This document shows, in pieces, positions 54,966 to 64,000 of a stretch of DNA of 64,000 nt (positions are counted from its first letter, which is position 1; every line of letters starts with the position of its first letter). The stretch covers positions 715,501 through 779,500 of the forward strand of contig JBAIZL010000376.1 of the NCBI GenBank assembly GCA_036971475.1. The letters run 5' to 3'. The position numbers and the translations under genes were made by a program. The DNA comes from Prosapia bicincta. Its lineage: Eukaryota > Arthropoda > Insecta > Hemiptera > Cercopidae. The notes beneath the pieces were generated by a model, which worked only from the letters and a program-made list of their open reading frames with translations, was not told where the DNA came from and did no database searches.

Positions 54966-57663
54966 AGACACTCAATGTGTTACTAAAGCAAAGGAAACAC
55001 TGGAAAAAAATGCCAAATTCTATCGAATTTTTCTTTTCATCAGGAGGAAGATTTTTGAAATTTTTTTTTTATCACCTGAAACAAATTTTGACCTCTAGAT
55101 GGATATTTATTAGGAGTTTTATAATTTCTTGATTTTCATTATGTTTTATATAATGTTATGTAATTTATAAATCGTAAGTTATGTTGTATAGTTGTTTAAT
55201 TAAAATTGAGCTCCAGAAAAGGAAATTCCGAAACATATTCGAGACGTTGAGTGTTTAAAAAGCAAAATTGTATGCGATCTGTCATTAGCCTATATAAACA
55301 TATCATGTAAAAATAAAAAAATGACAATATTTCGATTAATAGGTTTAAAAAAATAAAATATAAACTGTGCAGGAGTAGAATTTTTCAGGAACATAAAACA
55401 TCTAAACATAGTTGAATATCTTATATATTTTTGTAAATATAATCGTAATAATAAACTTTTGTAAATGTAAAACTTTCTACATATTGCATTAATGAACTCA
55501 ACTTCAAATATATTCTTCCGGGCAAAATACAAACCGATTCACTGGAAGCTCGGTTCGATAAATATAGAACAATGGCTGGATCTCAATATTTAGTTTCGTT
55601 ACGGCAGGTATTTGAAGCACAATCAAAACTACGTCTTCAGAATCTGTTACCATTGACACTAAATAAAGTTTGGTACAGTTTCTGTGTTTGTCGATAGAGA
55701 CACTCAATGTGTTACAAAAGCAAAGGAAACACTGGAAAAAAATGCCAAATTCTATCGAATTTTTCTTTTCATCAGGAGGAAGATTTTTGCATTTTTTTTT
55801 TTTATCACCTGAAACAAATTTTGACCTCTAGATGGATATATATTAGGAGTTTTATAATTTCTTGATTTTCATTATGTTTTATATAATGTTATGTAATTTA
55901 TAAATCGTAAGTTATGTTGTATAGTTGTTTAATTAAAATTGAGCTCCAGAAAAGGAACTTCCGAAACATATTCGAGACGTTGAGTGTTTAAAAAGCAAAA
56001 TTGTATGCGATCTGTCATTAGACTATATAAACATATCATGTAAAAATAAAAAATGACAATATTTCGATTAATAGGTTTAAAAAAATAAAATATAAACTGT
56101 GCAGGAGTAGAATTTTTCAGGAACATACAACATCTAAACATAGTTTAATATCTTATATATTTTTGTAAATATAATCGTAATAATAAACTTTTGTAAATGT
56201 AAAACTTTCTACATGTTGCATTAATGAACTCAACTTCAAATATATTCTTCCGGACAAAATACAAACCGATTCACTGGAAGCTCGGTTCGATAAATATAGA
56301 ACAATGGCTGGATCTCAATATTTAGTTTCGGTACGGCAGGTATTTGAAGCACTATCAAAACTACGTCTTCAGAATCTGTTACCATTGACACTAAATAAAG
56401 TTTGGTGCAGTTTCTGTGTTTGTCGATAGAGACACTCAATGTGTTACTAAAGCAAAGGAAACACTGGAAAAAAATGCCAAATTCTATCGAATTTTTCTTT
56501 TCATCAGGAGGAAGATTTTTGAATTTTTTTTTTATCACCTGAAACACATTTTGACCTCTAGATGGATATTTATTAGGAGTTTTATAATTTCTCGATTTTC
56601 ATTATGTTTTATATAATGTTATGTAATTTATAAATCGTAAGTTATGTTGTATAGTTGTTTAATTAAAATTGAGCTCCAGAAAAGGAACTTCCGAAACATA
56701 TTCGAGACGTTGAGTGTTTAAAAAGCAAAATTGTATGCGATCTGTCATTAGCCAATATAAACATATTATGTAAAAATAAAAAATGACAATATTTCGATTA
56801 ATAGGTTTAAAAAAATAAAATATAAACTGTGCAGGAGTAGAATTTTTCAGGAACATACAACAATTAAGAAAAGTTGAATACCTTATATATTTTTGTAAAT
56901 ATAATCGTAATAATAAACTTTTGTAAATGTAAAACTTTCTACATATTGTATTAATGAACTCAACTTCAAATATATTCTTCCGGGCAAAATACAAACCGAT
57001 TCACTGGAAGCTCGGTTCGATAAATATAGAACAATGGCTGGATCTCAATATTTAGTTTCGTTACGGCAGGTATTTGAAGCACTATCAAAACTACGTCTTC
57101 AGAATCTGTTACCATTGACACTAAATAAAGTTTGGTGCAGTTTCTGTGTTTGTCGATAGAGACACTCAATGTGTTACTAAAGCAAAGGAAACACTGGAAA
57201 AAAATGCCAAATTCTATCGAATTTTTCTTTTCATCAGGAGGAAGATTTTTGAAAATTTTTTTTTATAATCTGAAACAAATTTTGACCTCTAGATGGATAT
57301 TTATTAGGAGTTTTATAATTTCTTGATTTTCATTATGTTTTATATAATGTTATGTAATTTATAAATCGTAAGTTATGTTGTATAGTTGTTTAATTAAAAT
57401 TGAGCTCCAGAAAAGGAACTTCTGAAACATATTCGAGACGTTGTGTGTTTAAAAAGCAAAATTGTATGCGATCTGTCATTAGCCTATATAAACATATTAT
57501 GTAAAAATAAAAAATGACAATATTTCGATTAATATGTTTATAAAAAGGAAAATATAAACTGTGCAGGAGTAGAACTTTTCAGGAACATACAACATCTAAA
57601 AATAGTTGAATACCTTATATATTTTTGTAAATGTAATCGTAATAATAAACCTTTGTAAATAAT
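54735..57663 (+). repeat. 730-bp P-type satellite array before block C
   Basis: A leading part-unit (54735-55151), three full units (55152-55884, 55885-56614, 56615-57345) and a terminal part-unit to about 57663. Same family as 1-6840, with the RFD form in the array units and the RFG form in the leading copy. Terminal part-units of all three blocks share private variants (for example TATAAAAAGGAAAATATAAA), so they descend from one ancestral end unit. Confidence 0.9.
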
Positions 57664-58932
57664 GTATATTAATACTTTGTAATATTTTTGTACTAATGCT
57701 ATTTTTGTAATAATGTATAACTAATGTAAACAGCACAAACCTATCATACCGTACTTTGTGTGACATTGATAAAGGTTTTTTTGCAGTTTTCCTTAAGTGT
57801 CAAGTCTCGGTTTCTAAAACGAAACTCAGAATAAATCATCATTAAAATTGAACACCATACCCACAAACAAGCTGGTTACTACATTTCATATCCTTTGCAA
57901 ATATCATTTCAACTTTTATTTATGATTATAATTATGACAAGGCTTTTGTACAAAAATGTTTTTCTAGAAAATGTAAACGTTATGAGGTTGTAACTGAACA
58001 TGGAATTATTTTTGCGAAAGTTCTTTTCATTAGGAATTTAGCAGTTCAGTTTAATAGGAAACTTACTGAAATATTTTTCTATTTTCATATTTCGTGCATT
58101 TAATACAAATCGTTGTAAAATGTCAAAACATAAAACGTTTATTGTTAAAAAAAATAATTTGTAAATTCATCTTATGTAATAGTGTAAAGCTTTATATATA
58201 ACCTACTAAATATAAAACACGTTTAAATTTATGTTCCACCTCAAGATCTGAAACGTTTAACCCGATTACAAGGGACAGGCAGACGTTTGCTTTTGTATCC
58301 CTGAGCTTGGAATGCCGACAGTACGTGCCGCTAAATCAGCGCTGCCGCACTGAAATGTCGTGCTTTGACTTCTGTTTGATTAAAAGCAAAATAAAATGAT
58401 AAAACCCACGAGTCCCCTGTAAATCCCTATTGCTTGTGCTGAGAAACTTTCAATCAAATAAAACCATTTCGACATTTGAACGCTAAATGTAAAAAGGGAC
58501 AGCACGTCCTTTCATGGAAGAATACACGTCACCTAACCTGTTTCTTCAATGTATTTGAGGGCAAAATCTTACTAACGTTAAAAACACTGGCGAGAAGTTC
58601 GAAATGTACGTGATTCCATAACCTACCCTTCCACAGAAATCCCTTTTACACTGTAACTTGAGCTAAGCCGCGTCCTTGGGTAATGCGCGTTAAAATCTTC
58701 CGAGTAAGATGGTCTCATAAACTAATTAAGTAAACCTCACTCCCCAGAAGGCTCTGAAGTACAACCCTTTAATATACCACTAAAATCTTTTGATTATTTG
58801 TATTAGAATCGTAATGTATTGTTAGTAATACATTCATATACAGACGACCGTCTCGTAGTGATTTAATACAAAAAAACTAGACATTACATTAATCTAAACA
58901 AGTATTTTTATCTTACACATTATTGAAATTCT

Positions 58933-58935
<3 letters not shown>
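57664..58935. other. Segment D, copy C
   Basis: Equivalent of 6841-8110 with more differences than A and B have from each other. No gene seen. Confidence 0.75.

Positions 58936-58999
<64 letters not shown>
58936..58999. repeat. (TA)n microsatellite, block C
   Basis: Pure TA run of about 64 bp, the shortest of the three homologous tracts and without interruptions. Confidence 0.95.
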
Positions 59000-59001
<2 letters not shown>

Positions 59002-60480
59002 TAGATCCGACTACACTTGAGCACAACTACCCCTAACTCGGCCTGTACGTCAACTAGGACTATAGGGGTAGTTTCGGATGATGCACCAGGTCGTTGCGGC
59101 CTTGATCCTAGCCCTGGGGGTGGGTTCGACCACGTTTAGAGGGGTGGGGGTAGTTTTTCCAAAAAAATATATTCTAACCCACTAACCTAAGCTAGCCACA
59201 TTGCATCCAACCTAACCTAACCTACGTGTGGGGGGTGTCCTCAGCTACGTTCAGGACTATCCCCGGGGGTAGCTCCGGGGGTAGATTCGGGGTGGGGGGT
59301 AGTTTTCTAAAATTTTTTGGAAAAACGTGCCTTGACTGATAGGGTGAGTTTAGAGTGCATTATCGCTACGGTTGGGGGTAGTTTCACTTAGGGGTAGTTT
59401 TTAAATAAAATATGAAATTGCCAAAAATCGATCGGATGGATCAACAGACAGTACGGGATATGTGTAGAGTCCAGTACGGACTGCTGCGGGGGTGGTTTCA
59501 CCTAGGGGTAGTTTTTAAATAAAATATGAAATTGCTAAAAATCAATCGGTTGGATCAAATGACTGTATGTGGTATGGTTAAAGTCCATTATGGACCGTTG
59601 TGGGGGCGGGGTCACCTGAGGGCCGAGTTCAGATTGTCAAAAATAATCGGGGTCCTAGGTAAAATCCATCCTGGAACCAGGCATTAGTTAAAGTCGCCAA
59701 GGAGCAGGTAGAGCCAATATGAGTAGATACTTCGATACTTTGGGACAACTACCCCTAACTCGGCCTGTACGTAACCTAGGACTATAGGGGTAGTTTTGGA
59801 TGATGCTGAAGGTCATCGCGGCCTTGACCGTAGCCTTAGGGGTGGTTTCGACCACGTTTAGAGGCGTAGGGGTAGTTTTTCGAAAAAATTAATTCCAACC
59901 CACTGACCTAAGCTAGCCAAAATGGATCCAACCTAACCTAACCTACGTATGGGGGGGTAACCTCAGCTACGTTCAGGACCATCTCCGGGGGTGGATTGGG
60001 GGGTGGGGGGTAGTTTTCGAAAAAATTTTGAAAAACGTGAATCGACCGATAGGGTGAGTCTAGAGTGCATTATCACTACGGTAGGAGGTAGTTTCACCTA
60101 GGAGTAGTTTTTAAATAAAATATGAAATTGCCGAAAATCGATCGGTTAGGTCAACAGACAGTACGGGATATGTCTAGAGTCCTGTACGGACCGCTGCGGG
60201 GGCGGGTTCACCTAGGGGTAGTTTTTAAATAAAATACGAAATTGCCGAAAATCGATCGGTTGGATCAACAGACAGTACGGGATACGTGTAGAGTCCTTTT
60301 TGGACCGTTGCGGGGGCGGGTTCACCTAAGGGTAGTATTTAAATAAAATATAAAATTGCCAAAAATCGATCGGTTGGATCAAATGACTGTATATGGTATG
60401 GCTAAGGTCTATTATGGACTGCTGCGGGGGTGGGTTCACTTGAGGGCCGATTTCAGATTGTCAAAAATAATCCGGGTCCT
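59000..60480. repeat. G-rich 114-bp/718-bp tandem repeat, block C
   Basis: Equivalent of 8243-9734. The second G-cluster has lost one GGGGGTAGCTCC segment (about 59985-60010). The (AACCT)3 runs are retained. Confidence 0.85.
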
Positions 60481-63400
60481 AGGTAAAATCCACTCCCGAA
60501 CCCTCGCCTGAGGTAAAATCGCCTAGGAGCGGGTAGAGCCAATATGGAGCACGGTCTCGGTTAAAGCCAATCCGAGACTAGCCACCCAGCAGCTAGGTCT
60601 TAGGTAAAGCTAACACGGAGCAAGGTAAAGCCAACCTGAGTAACCCTGGCCATACCTAGAGACCCCCAGGAGCCAGGCCCATGGTAAAGCCTCGTTGGAG
60701 TCAGCCCTAGGTCCAGGGTGGTCGCTATATCAATTACAGCCTATCGACTAAGACAAATACCTCCACCAAGTCCTAGGTAAAGCCATCAAGAGGCCGACCC
60801 TTCGGTAAAGCCACCCAGGACTTAGGTAGAGCCAATATGGAGCAAGGACACAGGTAAAGCCACCCAGGACTTAGGTAAAGCCAATCCTAAGCTATGCCCT
60901 AGGTAAAGTAATCCGGGAACTCGACCTTAGGTAAAGCTACCACGAAGTCGCGGCCTAGGTAAAGCCTCCTCGGAGCTAGACTCTAGGTGAAGCAGTCAGC
61001 CTTTAAGTAAAGCTACACAAGAGCAGGGCTAGGATGGTTGCTATATCAACTACCAAGAGAAATACCTCCACCAAGTCTTAGGTAAAGCTATCTGTGGAGC
61101 AAGGCCTCAGGAAAAACCATCCCTTAGGCCGACCCTTAGATAAAGCCATCCAGGTGTCGGACCTTCGGTAAAGTTACCTCTGCTAGAGGTAAAGACCCCA
61201 GGAGCTAGGCCTTAGGTATAGCCAACCCGAAGCCTGCCCTTAAGTAAAGCCACCCGGGTGTCAGACCTCCGGTAAAGTAACCGCGGAGTCGGGCTTGAGG
61301 TAAAGCCGCCTAGGAGCCAGGCCTTAGGTAAAGCTACAACTGAGGCAGACCTTCGGTAAAGTAACCGCGGAGTCGTGCTCGAGGTAAAGCCACCCAGGAC
61401 ATAGGAATAGTCTATACGGAGCATGGCCTCAGGTAAAAGCCATCCCGAAGACTGCCCATAGGTAAAGTAACCCTGGAATCTTACATTAAGTGGGGGTGGT
61501 TATCAAATGAAATTACCAAAAATGATCGGTTAGATCAAACGACCAACGTTCCAACTTAACACTAATTTTAATCGACCAACAATTATACACCGAGTGCAAA
61601 TAGTCAACAAGTTGAATCGACCAATCACATTGCAGGGGACCGGTGGGCTTACGCAAACGGTCGCAGTAAGACGTGAAGGCCCATATACCGTGTTAAACCA
61701 ATATATATGATAGCCCACATAATGTGTTAAACAAATACGCAGGCCTACATACATACTATGCAAGGCCGATATACAAGGGCCTACTATGTCTGTAAACCAC
61801 AGGCCAAAGCCCTAATGACCTGAGCTATTTTCACCTCTTCTATCAGGTAGAGCCTGGCAACCGTATAATATGGGAGGTACTATAGGGTACATCTACCAAT
61901 GCATAACCTATCAAGCCCACGTAAAGATTTAATATATTTGATGACGTATCCGCGTTCGAGCGACTCTATGCAGGTATTAGGCCCACCCTAACTAGAGGGT
62001 CAAAGGGTTATGATTGCCAAACTCAAAATTGTCTATGCTACAAATTAATAAACAATGCGACAAAGCCTTATCGTGTGAGGGAATACGCTTGACCGTGTGC
62101 TGGACATGTACAGACTTGCAGAGATAACGCATTATCTAAAAACCGCAACGACGGCCGGCGACCGCTATAGCAAGCTTAAAACCCGCACGGCTGTGTCGTT
62201 GTGAATCAAGGTGACTGTTTTTGTTTTGATTACTGTATCGATTTATTATGTACTGTCGGCATACCGAGGCCTACATATATAATCAGAAATCAGTGTAAAT
62301 AATCAAATAGCCTCAATGGATATATCCTATAGCTGTAAATGTATCTAGATATAAAGGTATATATGGAGAAACACTAATAATGAGGCCTATCACAAACCGT
62401 GAATAAATATATGTTATAAAACGATCCTAAAACGATGCTAAGCCATCATGCATGCTATCATACATAGGCGTATATACCATGTTAAGCCAACATACGTGAT
62501 AGCACACATAATGTGTTAAACAAATATGCGTGTAAACCTGCATACATACTATGCTAAGCCGACTTACATGAATCCCTAAATGTGCCTACTATGTCGGTAA
62601 ACCACAGGCCAAAGCCTATATGATCTGAGCTATATTTACCTCCTCTATCAGGTACAACCTGGCAACCGTATAATACGGGAAGTACTATATGGTATAGCTA
62701 ACAATGCATAATCTATCACGCCCATGACGGCCAACAAATACTACAATATAATTAAAAAGTTACGCAACCTATATACATACAATGCTAAGCCAACATTCAG
62801 GCATATATACTATGTTAAACCAGCATGCAATATACTCTAAATAGACATACATACGCTGTTAAACCAATATGCAGGTTAACCTATATACATCCTGTATTAG
62901 GCAAATATCCCCGTTACCCACATAGGCCTATATAATATGTTAAGCCAGGATGAATGATAGCTTATATAGTGTGTTAAACAAATATGCTTGTAAACCTACA
63001 TAAATAATATGCTAAGCCTACATACTGTGCTAAACAGATATGCGTGTAAACCCACATAAATACTATGCTAACCAACATGGATGCTATCCTACATAGGCTT
63101 ATATACTATGTTAGGCCTGCATACGTAATTACCCTATATAGTGTGTTAAATAAATATGCGTGTAAACCAAATAAATACTATGCTGAGCCAGCATGCATAG
63201 ATATTATGCTAAGAAGACAAGGGCCTACAAAGCATAACACATTATATCCAGTGCATAGTTTAGCTACTGGTTATCACACACTATCCTACAAGCTGCCCAC
63301 ATAATACCTGATACATAGCCCGGCTAATCATTAACACATAGTATGACCCAACACATAATATCCGGTGCATAGCCTCGCTAAATAAGCATAAACTCCCCAA

Positions 63401-64000
63401 AATTGGTTTATCAATTATGTATGGTCTAGATATAGTCACACATGTCATTTCAAAAGTCAGCTGGAAAGAAACACTAGCCTGGCTAATCATTAACACATAG
63501 TATGCCCCCACATATAATATCCGGTGCATAGCCTCGCTAATGGTTAGCACATAGTAGCCTATGCAGAGCCGGGCTATGGAATATCCGATGTGTATCCTGA
63601 CTAATGGTTAACACATCCAATGCATGGCTTGGCTAATGACCAACATATAGCTAGGCTAATGGTTAAACAATAGTTATTTTTAACTATGGGTTAACATATA
63701 GTATCCGATAAGTAGCTCAACACATAATCTCCAGTGCATAGCCAGGCTAATGTTCATCATGTAGTACCCAATGCATAGCTTGAGTATGGTTTAACAAACA
63801 GTATCCAAAGCATAGCTTGACTATGATTATCACATGAGTAGGTTGATTACAAACTAACACATAATATCCGATGCATAGATTGACTACAAGTTAACACAAA
63901 ATATCCGATTCCCGGGCTGACTATGGTTTAACAAACAGTATCCGATGAGTAGATTGACTAAGGTTTATCTCATAGTATCCGTAGAGTAGGTTGATTACAA
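60481..64000. repeat. Minisatellite field, block C (runs off window)
   Basis: Equivalent of 9735 to about 13350 at an offset of 50735: GGTAAAGCC type (60481-61480), mixed 35-bp type (61481-63234) and ATAGTATCCGATGCAT type (63235-64000). It lacks about 88 bp near 63191 and about 15 bp near 61175. By analogy an IAP palindrome would begin about 0.6 kb beyond the window end. Confidence 0.85.

Overview
This window looks like repeat-dense, AT-rich nuclear DNA from an invertebrate animal. The evidence is an intron-containing transposase gene, non-LTR retrotransposon remnants, a probable solo LTR, satellites, minisatellites and IAP-type (BIR-RING) genes, with no operon-like gene packing. Short (AACCT)n runs match the arthropod-type telomere pentamer, but that is weak evidence; a mollusc or an arthropod would both fit. 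No ordinary single-copy host gene, tRNA or rRNA was recognised.

Layout. (1) 1-6840: nine 730-bp satellite units and a partial tenth, built from the last coding segment and 3' flank of a P-element/THAP9-like transposase. (2) 6841-18198: block A, made of a 1.27-kb AT-rich segment D, a (TA)n tract, a G-rich 114-bp/718-bp repeat, several 30-37 bp minisatellites, then a 1.9-kb inverted repeat carrying two convergent IAP copies around a spacer of about 0.4 kb. (3) 18199-20956: a four-exon MULE-type (MuDR-like) transposase gene, truncated and fused to a P-type unit. (4) 20957-21690: one P-type satellite unit. (5) 21691-32898: block B, a near-identical copy of block A. (6) 33098-52765: a 7.0-kb tandem array (2.8 units); each unit has an R2/NeSL-like reverse-transcriptase remnant (+), a Jockey-like remnant (-), AT-rich DNA and a probable solo LTR (absent from the last, truncated unit). 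(7) 53290-54313: a diverged copy of segment D (D'). (8) 54609-57663: a non-array copy of the P-type terminal exon, then more satellite units. (9) 57664-64000: block C, cut off by the window end before its expected IAP palindrome.

How it fits together. The macro-unit 'P-type satellite + segment D + (TA)n + minisatellites + IAP palindrome' occurs three times, so the region grew by large segmental duplication. Satellite copy number (about 9, 1 and 3-4), microsatellite length and local deletions differ between copies. All four IAP copies keep an intact BIR domain, but none keeps a complete canonical RING: one is frameshifted, one is deleted, and two have a zinc-ligand Cys changed to Tyr. Block A copies have a TATA box at the expected distance; block B copies have TGTA there. 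The most unusual object is the amplified IAP-palindrome/minisatellite block. Whether it is a large transposon, an endogenised DNA-virus fragment or a host amplicon cannot be settled here, because no viral hallmark gene or complete transposase is visible inside it.
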